Assembly (NCBI RefSeq): GCF_019977735.1
Contig: NZ_AP025018.1
Location: 9,986,580-10,050,579 of the forward strand
Length of the DNA: 64,000 bases
Source of the DNA: Calothrix sp. PCC 7716
GTDB lineage: Bacteria; Cyanobacteriota; Cyanobacteriia; Cyanobacteriales; Nostocaceae
Direction of reading: 5' to 3'
Position 1 is the stretch's first letter; each line of letters opens with the position of its first letter. Shown here piece by piece: positions 25,731 through 34,471 of the stretch. The translations under genes and the position numbers were made by a program. The notes beneath the pieces were generated by a model. It was not told the origin of the DNA, ran no database searches, and saw nothing but the letters and a program-made list of their open reading frames with translations.

Positions 25731-26526
25731 CTACAACTGAGAAAGAGAATCGCGCGCTTCTATTTTTGGGTCTTCGATACCGTGCAGCATTAAGTTCATG
25801 CTACCAATTCGCAGCATAGTGGCATCAAAATCAAACCCGTGAAACATTTCTTTATTAAAGTGTTCGCGGTTGCCAGGTGCGTTTAAAATATAATTACCAT
25901 CGCTGTCTTTTAGTTCCTGTAAATACTCAGCCACTGATACTAAGAATCCTGCAGTTCCACAGGCAGGGTCACATAGAACTTCTCTGGCATTAGGCGCCAT
26001 CAATTCTACTATCATCTTAATAATGTGGCGTGGTGTTCTAAATTGTCCATTAGTTCCTGCCGTGGTTAACTTAGACAACATATATTCATACAAATCGCCC
26101 TTTGTATCCCTATCCTCCATTGGGATAGAATCGATTTGATTTACTACATTGATAAGTAACCCAGGATTGGCAATTAAAAACATCGCATCCTTCATGTGAC
26201 GCGCGTATGCTGATTTTACAGCTTCTCCCCCCAGGTTTTTAATAAAAGGAAATGCTTCATCCCGAACTACCCGCATCATTTCTTCTGCATCTGTGATGTT
26301 TTTGAAGTATGACCAACGCGCGTGTTTATTATCGTCCCCAAAAATTGGATTTTCCACAGGTCTACTTAACCGCTGCGCTTTCTTCTCCTTTACCAGTTCC
26401 AAATCATCCAAGCGCTTGATAAATAGCAAGTAAGAAATTTGCTCAATTACCGACAGCGGGTTACTAATGCCGTTATTCCATTCATGTTGTCCACAAACGG
26501 TCTACCTTAGACTTTAGCTCCGCTTC
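25731..26526 (-). pseudogene. type I restriction-modification methylase subunit HsdM, broken at both ends
   Basis: The core reads LLFIKRLDDLELVKEKKAQR to DRDTKGDLYEYMLSKL, GQFRTPRHIIKMIVELMAP and the AdoMet site DPACGTAGFLVS. It then ends at SLSQL before the catalytic NPPF motif and the C-terminal domain. Upstream, GISNPLSVIEQISYL is in frame, but the expected N-terminal AELKSKVDRLW lies in another frame beyond a frameshift near 26485-26500. No hsdS or hsdR is nearby. It is a dead type I system. Confidence 0.8.
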
Positions 26527-27217
26527 AAAAAACCTAGGAAAATCTGGAACTCCTAAATCCACGCACAATCGCGGTTCATTGTACGATTTCCTCCACCCAT
26601 CTCAGGATGGCACTCTAACCGTCCTAACGAGGACTTGCAAACGTCTGTTCATTCGGGTAATTTAATCCACCTGAGTCAATATACTCATTGGCAACCCCTG
26701 TAATCATCTACCAGAACTCCAATGACGATGCTGTGAGTGCAAATAATTGATTGTATCAGTATTTGGCGATTGTTCTTGGTTAACTTTCTAAAAAAATTGT
26801 TTCGAGGCTTGTTAATAGCGTCCGTGAGGTTCGTAACGCTATAACAATATTTATTTCAACAAAATTTAGAAAATTTGTACTTTATAGAGTAAAATAACTA
26901 TAGCAAAAAATTAGCGCCTTCGCTTACGTTTTTTGGTAGATGATCCACTATTTGACTCTGGAAGTACCTTTTTCCAGAGTCTTTTTTTGAAAACTTGTAA
27001 TAACACGAACAAAAGTAGTGATATTCGCTTGCCTACACTGACATTCGATAATGGCATTTCGTAATAACGCAAACAATATGGGTAGGCGCCGAATATTTAC
27101 GTAGAACGTGAAGTTTTGGATATATATCTTTTTGGCAGATGACTAAATAACAGTGGAGAGGCTAGGATAAAATTTAGGTTTTCTATATCTATTAAGGAAA
27201 GCTTTTGCTTTTATATC
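26527..27217. other. intergenic, about 690 bp
   Basis: The left part (26530-26760) looks like decayed coding DNA, but I could not identify it. 26954-26988 is a terminator hairpin with no evident plus-strand gene before it (see findings). 26820-26930 is AT-rich. The last 100 bp lead into the next gene. Confidence 0.35.
26954..26988 (+). terminator. Rho-independent terminator, orphan
   Basis: A 10-bp perfect stem, GACTCTGGAA (26954-26963) and TTCCAGAGTC (26972-26981), is followed by seven T. No plus-strand gene ends close by, so a short untranslated RNA may end here. Confidence 0.75.
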
Positions 27218-28378
27218 ATGTCAAATCGCCGTCTTTCTTCTCCGTCTGTTCGCTACCTTAAAGCTAGATTGTGGAATTTAGCCCGTCCTGGCTTTTGGGG
27301 AACTGCTCTGTTTTTATCTGTTATTGGGTTGACTATTAGGGAGTTCTGGATGCGTCCGGATATGTTAACTAGTAGACAGTCTAAACCTGTAGCTACCCAA
27401 CCACAAGCGAATTCGACGCTTACCGCTGAAGACCGTGCTATTGCGGCTGATATTGATAATTTACCTATTTTGGCGTATGATTCTGAGCAAACAGAGGAAT
27501 CTGCTTTAGATATTGCTGAACCCATTTCTCAACCCAAGAAGGGTAATCAAAATCCTTTGCAGGAAGCACTTAAAAATCAAAATGCTTCTAATGCTATTAA
27601 GTCAAATTCTAATCCAGCAGTTTCAACGGCGCCTGCACCTTCATTCAAATACGATAATCCTTTTTTGACCCAAGCTCAGAATTTATTGCAGTTTGGCAAT
27701 GCTTTAGGTGATAGGAATAATCGTTCTACTGGGTTAAATACTGCTAATTCTTCCAGTCAAACTCAATCAAATCAACTAGATTCAAATTTGAGTCAAGGTT
27801 TCAACACTACTAACTCGACGCAAAGATTAGTTGCTAGTGGTTCTTTAGAAGCTGCACTCAATCCATCATCTCTAACACCTTTACCAACTCAAACTCCTTT
27901 TAATCAAATCATTAGCCGTAGTCAGCTTACTACTCAACCAAGTAATAATAATTTTAATACTGCACCTCAAGCTATAAATAATTCTCTTCCACCAACACAG
28001 TTCGTACAACCAATCACTACTCAACCTTCTACTTCTTACAATAACTTTAACGGCGCCAATCCAACTCAAATACCTACTTACACTAACCCCAGCACCATCA
28101 ACTCTGTTCAACCAACCACTTCTTACAGTAACGTAAACGGCGCCAGTACCACTACTCAACAAACATTCAATACCCAACCTTTGCCCAACAGCACTCTTTT
28201 ACCCCAAACATCCGCAGTAACACCAGGTACTTTTAATACAGTAATCAACCCGAATGCTAGTACTTTAACTCCTACTAATGAGAAAGGAAACGGAACTTTG
28301 ACAACTCCGAGTTTACAACCTACTACCAGTCAAGTCCCCGGTCAATCTCTCAATTTGAGTGTACCTGTTAGATATTAA
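27218..28378 (+). CDS. membrane-anchored low-complexity Asn/Gln/Thr/Ser-rich protein
   Basis: 386 aa. A basic start and one transmembrane helix (residues about 26-42, WGTALFLSVIGLTIREFW) are followed by an acidic patch (70-95). About 280 residues rich in N, Q, T, S and P come next, with repeated TQPSTSYNNFNGA-like units. It is probably periplasmic and unstructured. I know of no function. The ribosome site AAGGAAAGC lies at a normal distance. A terminator follows at 28439. Confidence 0.65.
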   Translation: MSNRRLSSPSVRYLKARLWNLARPGFWGTALFLSVIGLTIREFWMRPDMLTSRQSKPVATQPQANSTLTAEDRAIAADIDNLPILAYDSEQTEESALDIAEPISQPKKGNQNPLQEALKNQNASNAIKSNSNPAVSTAPAPSFKYDNPFLTQAQNLLQFGNALGDRNNRSTGLNTANSSSQTQSNQLDSNLSQGFNTTNSTQRLVASGSLEAALNPSSLTPLPTQTPFNQIISRSQLTTQPSNNNFNTAPQAINNSLPPTQFVQPITTQPSTSYNNFNGANPTQIPTYTNPSTINSVQPTTSYSNVNGASTTTQQTFNTQPLPNSTLLPQTSAVTPGTFNTVINPNASTLTPTNEKGNGTLTTPSLQPTTSQVPGQSLNLSVPVRY

Positions 28379-28438
28379 TTTTAAAAAAATCACCCGCAGT
28401 TAAAATAACCTGCTATACTGTAAGCAACATTAGTACTA

Positions 28439-28466
28439 CTGTGCCCGTAACAGGGCACATTTTTAT
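28439..28466 (+). terminator. Rho-independent terminator
   Basis: TGTGCCC, GTAACA loop region, GGGCACA, then TTTTTATT. It lies 60 bp after the stop of the low-complexity membrane protein. Confidence 0.75.
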
Positions 28467-28580
28467 TGTTTGAAATCACAAATTTAACGGATTGCACAGA
28501 TTGCAGGGATTGATTTTTTGTTAGTGTTATGGATTTTATGGGCATCCTATGTGTAGTTATAGGATTGAGATTATATTTAT

Positions 28581-31001
28581 ATGGTACGTTTACGTGGGGA
28601 GTTTAAGCTATTTGCTGTTAGTTTTTTTTGGTTGTTAGTTGCGAATAGTGCTAGCGCACAGATTGTTCCTGATGGTACTTTACCTGTAAATTCTAGTGTT
28701 ACTCCTGGATGCAGTATTTGTACTATTGAGTCCGGGACGGTTAGAGGTAGTAATTTATTTCATAGTTTTAGTCAGTTTTCTGTGCCTACCGGCGGCGCCG
28801 CTTTGTTTAATAATGGTGTTGATATACAGAATATTCTCACTCGTGTTACTGGTACTAATGTTTCTAATATTGATGGTGTTATCCAAGCGAATGGTGGCGC
28901 CAATTTATTTATAATTAATCCTTCGGGTATTGTGTTCGGCGCCAATGCTAGATTAAATATTGGTGGTTCGTTTGTTGGTACGACTGCAAATAGCGTTAAG
29001 TTTGCTGATGGTACAGAATTTAGTACTAAAAATAGTAATGCACCATTATTAACTATTAGCACACCCGTTGGGTTAAACTTAACAAACCCTGGCGCCATTA
29101 CGGTGGAGGGTAGTGGGCACAATTTATTTATAACATCAGCACTCGCTCCAGTTATACAATATCCTAATATGTCGGAGTTGAGAGTTAAACCAGAACAAAC
29201 TTTAGCGTTAGTTGGTGGAAATATTTTACTCGATGGTGGAGTTCTGGTTGCTCCTGGTGGCAGCATTAATTTAACTAGTGTTGAAAGTGGAGAGGTAAAA
29301 CTTAACTGGTCGCCTAAGTTACAGTTAGATTACACGGCAATATCTAGTTTACAAGATATTGAAATTAAACAGCAAGGACTTGCAGATGTTAGCGGTATGA
29401 GTTCTGGTTCTATTCAAGTTCAGGCACGTAATATAAATATAACCGATGGTTCGATGTTGTTTTCCCAAAACTTAGGATTTTTACCTAATGGTAGTATTAA
29501 TGTTAATGCTGCTAATAGTTTAAAATTAGATGGAAATAGTCGTTTGAATGGTTTTACTCGCAGTAGTATCTACTATCAGAATTTTGGTTTAGGTCAAAGT
29601 GGAGATATTAACGTCACTACCAAACAGTTAATCTTAGATAATGGCGCCTCTATTATTAATCGAACTTTTAGCCCAGTTCAAAGCGGTAATATAAATATCA
29701 ATGCTACAGAATTTGTTAAACTGAGCGGATTTGTAGCTGTTAATCCAAGTGTTACAACTACTATAAGTACTACTACAAATAGTGTTGGAAAAGCAGGGAA
29801 TGTAAACATTTATACTCATGATTTGTATATATTTAATGCTGGAACTATATCAAGTACTAACTTCAACGCAGGAATGGGTGGTAATATTACAGTAAATGCT
29901 GATGTTATTAATATCAGTGATAGTAATTCAATTACTGTACCTTCTTCTATATCTGCACCAAATTTTGGTACTGGCAAAGCGGGTAATTTAACTTTAAATT
30001 CTCGTATTTTATCAATTCGCTCTGGAGGACAAGTAACTACAAACAGCTTTAACTCAGGGGATGCAGGTAATATTATGATTAATGCATCTGAATCTGTAGA
30101 AATAACGGGTATTGTCTCAAATTATAATAGCAGTATCAGTTCTGCTGTTGAGAAACCAAATGCATTAGTTGGGCAGTTATTAGGATTATTTGATACACCC
30201 ACTGCTACTTCAGGTGATATTACCATCAATACAGGTTCTTTAAAAATCAGCAATTCAGGGAATGTTGTGGTTAGAAACCAAGGTTTTGGAGGTGGTGGTA
30301 CAATAGAAGTAAATGCTGACTCAGTGTTATTATCTCGCATTGGTAGTTTTATTGCTGATACAGCATCGGGGCAAGGTGGTAATATTAATTTGCAGCTAAA
30401 AGATTTACAAATGCGACATGGTAGTTATATCACTACAAGCGCTGGTGGTAGTGGTAATGGTGGTAATATTAATATCGATACTAATACTTTGGCTGCTTTT
30501 GAAAATAGTGATATTACTGCTAATTCTCAAGACAGTAGAGGTGGCAGAGTTACTATTAATGCTCAAGGTATATTTGGTACTCAGTTTCGCACTTCACAAA
30601 CTGGGCAAAGCGATATTACTGCTACTTCTGAAGCTGGCGCCTCTTTTAATGGCATAGTTGATATAAATAGTATTGATACAGACCCTAGTTCTGGACTTGT
30701 TGAATTACCAGAAACTGTTGTTGATCGAACTCAACAAATTTCTGCTAGTTGTAGTAAATCAAATAATAATCAATTTGTAACGATTGGAAGAGGTGGTTTA
30801 CCATCGAGTCCTGATGATTTTATTATACAGCAAACTGCGATATTTGAACCTTTTGAATTGCTATCTTCTCAAACATCAAATACGGTTAATTTAACTCGAA
30901 GGCAAGAAGTTACAGAAGCGCAAACAGTCGTGGTTGATAAGGGTGAGATTTATTTGTTGGCTGAGGCGCCTGTCATTATATCAAGGTCTGCTTGTAATTG
31001 A
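28581..31001 (+). CDS. two-partner-secretion exoprotein, filamentous haemagglutinin N-terminal domain
   Basis: 806 aa with a signal peptide (MVRLRGEFKLFAVSFFWLLV to ASA). The TPS domain follows (residues about 26-170; LFHSFSQFSVPTGGAALFNN, NLFIINPSGIVFGANARLNI), including the NPxG block recognised by a TpsB transporter. The remainder is a right-handed beta-helix of GN(I/V)xIxA-type repeats. The C-terminus (SASCSKSNNNQFVTIGRGGL) is the conserved end of the cyanobacterial S-layer/haemagglutinin family, so the gene is complete. It is secreted to the cell surface. No TpsB gene is adjacent. Confidence 0.88.
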   Translation: MVRLRGEFKLFAVSFFWLLVANSASAQIVPDGTLPVNSSVTPGCSICTIESGTVRGSNLFHSFSQFSVPTGGAALFNNGVDIQNILTRVTGTNVSNIDGVIQANGGANLFIINPSGIVFGANARLNIGGSFVGTTANSVKFADGTEFSTKNSNAPLLTISTPVGLNLTNPGAITVEGSGHNLFITSALAPVIQYPNMSELRVKPEQTLALVGGNILLDGGVLVAPGGSINLTSVESGEVKLNWSPKLQLDYTAISSLQDIEIKQQGLADVSGMSSGSIQVQARNINITDGSMLFSQNLGFLPNGSINVNAANSLKLDGNSRLNGFTRSSIYYQNFGLGQSGDINVTTKQLILDNGASIINRTFSPVQSGNININATEFVKLSGFVAVNPSVTTTISTTTNSVGKAGNVNIYTHDLYIFNAGTISSTNFNAGMGGNITVNADVINISDSNSITVPSSISAPNFGTGKAGNLTLNSRILSIRSGGQVTTNSFNSGDAGNIMINASESVEITGIVSNYNSSISSAVEKPNALVGQLLGLFDTPTATSGDITINTGSLKISNSGNVVVRNQGFGGGGTIEVNADSVLLSRIGSFIADTASGQGGNINLQLKDLQMRHGSYITTSAGGSGNGGNINIDTNTLAAFENSDITANSQDSRGGRVTINAQGIFGTQFRTSQTGQSDITATSEAGASFNGIVDINSIDTDPSSGLVELPETVVDRTQQISASCSKSNNNQFVTIGRGGLPSSPDDFIIQQTAIFEPFELLSSQTSNTVNLTRRQEVTEAQTVVVDKGEIYLLAEAPVIISRSACN

Positions 31002-31003
31002 CC

Positions 31004-31103
31004 AGGACTTACGCAAAAATCCTAGAAACCTGGAATATGAGTCGATAATTTGTCGTAAAAACGACGATTTTTGGTAGAAACCAGGTTTCTGTGCGTAAGT
31101 CCT
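31004..31103. mobile_element. MITE-like 100-bp palindromic element, copy 1
   Basis: Terminal repeats AGGACTTACGCA (31004-31015) and TGCGTAAGTCCT (31092-31103) are perfect inverted repeats. Inner AGAAACCTGG/CCAGGTTTCT arms make a second stem. The reverse complement of this element is found, diverged, at 52776-52890. It starts 3 bp after the haemagglutinin stop codon. Confidence 0.75.
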
Positions 31104-31321
31104 ATGTTATTTGAAGCCGATAAAATTATGTTTAACTCTGATTTTATAGTAACAAATATTGATGGTGCTTGGATATAAACATATATAAATGCGCCTTTCA
31201 TAGTATCAAAATTTACATATAAAGTCATTTGTAAACAGGGGGACGATAGTGTGGTATAATAACGATTTTGCACGCTATTGTGTTCACTTGGTTACGATAC
31301 ATGTCTTGTTGCTAGAAACTA

Positions 31322-33751
31322 ATGCACAATCAAGGTAAAGCTGATTCCGGTTTGAAAGATGACCCTGCTGTTTCAATAACTTCTGATTTAGGCTCCGCAC
31401 GCTGTTCGCTTCGGGTCGAAACAGATATTGGAATGGTTTTACACTTGGCAGATGGCACGTTAAGAGCGTGTAATACTCGCGCTGAGGAAATATTAGGGTT
31501 GACGGCTGAACAGATACGTAAGTGGACTTCTGTAAACTGTCCTTGGCAAGCTGTGCATGAAGATGGTTCTCCTTTTCTTGGTGAGTTGCATCCAGCAATG
31601 GTGTCATTACGAACGGGGCAACCTTGCTTAAATATAGTGATGGGTCTTTATCAGCCAAGTGGGAACTTAGTATGGCTGAATATAAATTCACACCCTTTAT
31701 TCCAACCGAATACATCGATTCCTTATGCTGTAGTTACAACGTTTTCTCTAATTGCTGCTATTGAGATACAATCAATAAAAGCCGAGTTCGAGGCGCCTCA
31801 TAAACGGACTCAAGAGTTTTCGTGCAAGAATGAAGAACGATTCCGGATTGCCCAACTTGTTGCCAACGCTGGAACCTGGGATTGGGATGTGGCAACTAAT
31901 AGCGTTTATTGGTCTCCAGAGTATTACACGCTGTATGGACTTGACGCAGCGACACCCTCAACTTATGAAAATTGGTTGGCAAGTATTGTAGAGGAAGATA
32001 GAGAGTTCGTAGATAGAACTATTCGTCAAGCATTAGAGCAGCAACAAACCTCGCTTACCTTTGAGTTCCGCATAAACCATCCCGTACAAGGTGTAAGATG
32101 GTTTGATTCTCGTAGTCAAATATTTTATAACCCCGATGGACAACCTGAGCGGTTGGTTGGTATCTCCATCGATATTACAGACCGCAAATGCATTGAAGAA
32201 GAACTGCGACAAAAAAATGCTATTTTAAGTGTAATTAACGAGTCGCTGCCTACACCAATTTTTGTTAAAGACCGACAAGGGCGAATTATTTACGCAAATC
32301 CAGCTACACTTGAGGTTTTGGGTAAATCTGAGAAAGAGGTTATGGGGTTACGTGATTGCGATTTATACCCATCGCGCGAATTGGGAGCAATGGTTACAGA
32401 AAATGACAGACGTATTATGGAATCTGGGCAAACCGAAGTGGTTGAAGAATCTCCAGATGGAATACGTACATTTTTGGGCACGAAGGCGCCTTATCGTAAT
32501 GAGGCTGGAGAAGTAATAGGGTTAATTGGCATATCGAATGACATTACCGCACGTGTTCAACTTGAGCGCGACCGTGAACGTATTTTACAACAAGAACAAG
32601 CGGCACGAGAAGAATCTGAGCGCGCGAACCGTATTAAAGATGAATTTTTGGCAGTATTGTCTCACGAACTGAGAACACCACTTAACCCCATATTGGGCTG
32701 GTCGAAACTACTACAAACTGGTAAGTTGAATGCAACTAAAACTACTGATGCATTGAAAGCTATTGAGCGCAACGCCAAATTACAATCGCAATTAATCGAA
32801 GATTTACTTGATGTTTCTCGAATTCTGCGTGGCAAACTTACGTTGAATGTTGTACCTGTTACCCTGGCACCAGTAATTAATGCTGCTCTTGAAACAGTAC
32901 AATTAGCCGCAGAGGCTAAAAGTATTTACATTCAAACCATTTTTGAACCAAATGTAGGACAAATATTAGGTGATATAGGTCGTTTACAGCAAATCATCTG
33001 GAATCTTCTATCCAACGCGGTTAAATTTACAAAAGAAGGGGGACGAGTTGAAGTTCAATTAACACAAATACAAACAAGCGCTCAAATTCAAGTTATCGAT
33101 AATGGAAAAGGTATTAGTCCAGACTTTTTACCTCATGTATTCGAGCATTTCCGTCAAGAAGATGGCGCCATAACACGCCAATTTGGCGGATTAGGATTAG
33201 GATTAGCAATTGTGCGTCAACTCGTCGAACTTCACGGTGGTATGGTGACAGCAGAAAGTGCAGGAGAAGGATTTGGCGCCACTTTTACTGTCAACTTGCC
33301 CCTAATTAAGCAGGTAACAGAACCCGTAGTTAATTTTGATGACCCTTTACCCTACCCTAACGACTCCGAACCATTGGCTGGATTAAAAATTATTGTCGTT
33401 GATGATGAACCAGATTCGCTCGATTTTGTTGCCTTTGTTATTGAACAAGCGGGTGCAGAGGTAATTGCCATACCAAGCGCAATTGAAGCACTGCAAACTC
33501 TCCAACAAATTCAACCCCATTTAATTATCAGCGACATCGGGATGCCAGAAATGGATGGTTATATGTTTATCGAGCAAATCAGAACCAAATTACCACCTCA
33601 GCATCGAGAAGTTTTAGCGATAGCATTAACTGCCTTTGCTGGAGAAGTCAACGAACGACAAGTAATAATGGCAGGATTTCAAAAACACTTAGCCAAACCC
33701 GTTGACCCAGACGAGTTAATTTTTACTATAACGCGCTTGGTTACTGATTAA
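31322..33751 (+). CDS. hybrid histidine kinase with three PAS domains and C-terminal receiver
   Basis: 809 aa, soluble. PAS-like regions lie at about 35-150, 175-290 (NAGTWDWDVATNSVYWSPEY) and 297-415 (SLPTPIFVKDRQGRIIYANP). A short coil precedes the HisKA domain with phospho-His in SHELRTPLNPILGWSKLL (about 443). The ATPase domain has N, G1 and G2 boxes (NLLSNAVKFTKEGG, DNGKGI, GLGLGLAIV). The receiver (about 690-805) has Asp in ISDIGMPEMDG. Signals are likely cytoplasmic. The paired output gene is not obvious. Confidence 0.92.
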   Translation: MHNQGKADSGLKDDPAVSITSDLGSARCSLRVETDIGMVLHLADGTLRACNTRAEEILGLTAEQIRKWTSVNCPWQAVHEDGSPFLGELHPAMVSLRTGQPCLNIVMGLYQPSGNLVWLNINSHPLFQPNTSIPYAVVTTFSLIAAIEIQSIKAEFEAPHKRTQEFSCKNEERFRIAQLVANAGTWDWDVATNSVYWSPEYYTLYGLDAATPSTYENWLASIVEEDREFVDRTIRQALEQQQTSLTFEFRINHPVQGVRWFDSRSQIFYNPDGQPERLVGISIDITDRKCIEEELRQKNAILSVINESLPTPIFVKDRQGRIIYANPATLEVLGKSEKEVMGLRDCDLYPSRELGAMVTENDRRIMESGQTEVVEESPDGIRTFLGTKAPYRNEAGEVIGLIGISNDITARVQLERDRERILQQEQAAREESERANRIKDEFLAVLSHELRTPLNPILGWSKLLQTGKLNATKTTDALKAIERNAKLQSQLIEDLLDVSRILRGKLTLNVVPVTLAPVINAALETVQLAAEAKSIYIQTIFEPNVGQILGDIGRLQQIIWNLLSNAVKFTKEGGRVEVQLTQIQTSAQIQVIDNGKGISPDFLPHVFEHFRQEDGAITRQFGGLGLGLAIVRQLVELHGGMVTAESAGEGFGATFTVNLPLIKQVTEPVVNFDDPLPYPNDSEPLAGLKIIVVDDEPDSLDFVAFVIEQAGAEVIAIPSAIEALQTLQQIQPHLIISDIGMPEMDGYMFIEQIRTKLPPQHREVLAIALTAFAGEVNERQVIMAGFQKHLAKPVDPDELIFTITRLVTD

Positions 33752-33784
33752 GAGACAGTTAACCAGTTGACCTATTAAATTAAA

Positions 33785-34057
33785 TTAAATATTAATAAGC
33801 TCATCGTACCGGATAATAATTAATCTAATTGCCTCAAACAACGCACGCACACTAACTTCACTTGCTTGATATTTAACAGTTAATACATCAATCCAATCGT
33901 GCAAATTAACATCGTTAGGGTTTGCAACATCCATTGTTTCTACCCAAGCAGTGTATATTTCCTCACCTAAATCTGGAGCATGTGCAACAGCTTCTGCCTC
34001 CGCACGCACCATCAAAATACAACGTTGGTTAATAATACAAGCATATTCTAGTTTCAT
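33785..34057 (-). CDS. hypothetical protein, 90 aa
   Basis: MKLEYACIINQRCILMVRAE, EYTAW-like central region, ending FEAIRLIIIRYDELINI. It appears helical and acidic. No known family. It is convergent with the hybrid kinase gene and alone. Confidence 0.45.
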   Translation of the reverse strand: MKLEYACIINQRCILMVRAEAEAVAHAPDLGEEIYTAWVETMDVANPNDVNLHDWIDVLTVKYQASEVSVRALFEAIRLIIIRYDELINI

Positions 34058-34471
34058 AAGTTAAAGTTAGCCACTTGTTATAAATATAACAAACTTATTT
34101 GTTAAAATTGGTACCTTAAAACAACCATCATACTTGCTATTTTTCAAAATACTATAAAGGTAAAGTTTTTGTAACATCCCAGGCGTCGATTTTCTATATA
34201 CTAGAAGAACCAAGAAGCACTACTTGCACCACCACATAACTTTGACAACTTAATATAAAGCCAATTCTATGATAAATAGGCACCTTTCTCTATAGTAATA
34301 CACTTCGTTTCGATTTTTTATTATATATAAGGCGCCTTAGAGTAAGTTATTTTACATTGGGTGATCTTTAAATATTGCAAGTGCGTTAAATAAAATACTT
34401 GTGCTTTTTATTCGTAAGTATGGCGCCATACTTACGTATTTTTTAAAGTTAACGTTGCTCAGTATGACATA
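34058..34471. other. intergenic, 414 bp
   Basis: AT-rich, with no coding frame. It contains a GGCGCC at about 34331 and the perfect 24-bp palindrome at 34413. Nothing else was recognised. Confidence 0.4.
34413..34436. repeat. perfect 24-bp palindrome centred on GGCGCC
   Basis: CGTAAGTATGGC and its exact complement GCCATACTTACG meet at GGCGCC with no spacer. On the plus strand it is followed by TATTTTTTAAA, but no plus-strand gene ends here. It lies 36 bp after the stop of the CHAT gene (minus strand). Confidence 0.8.
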
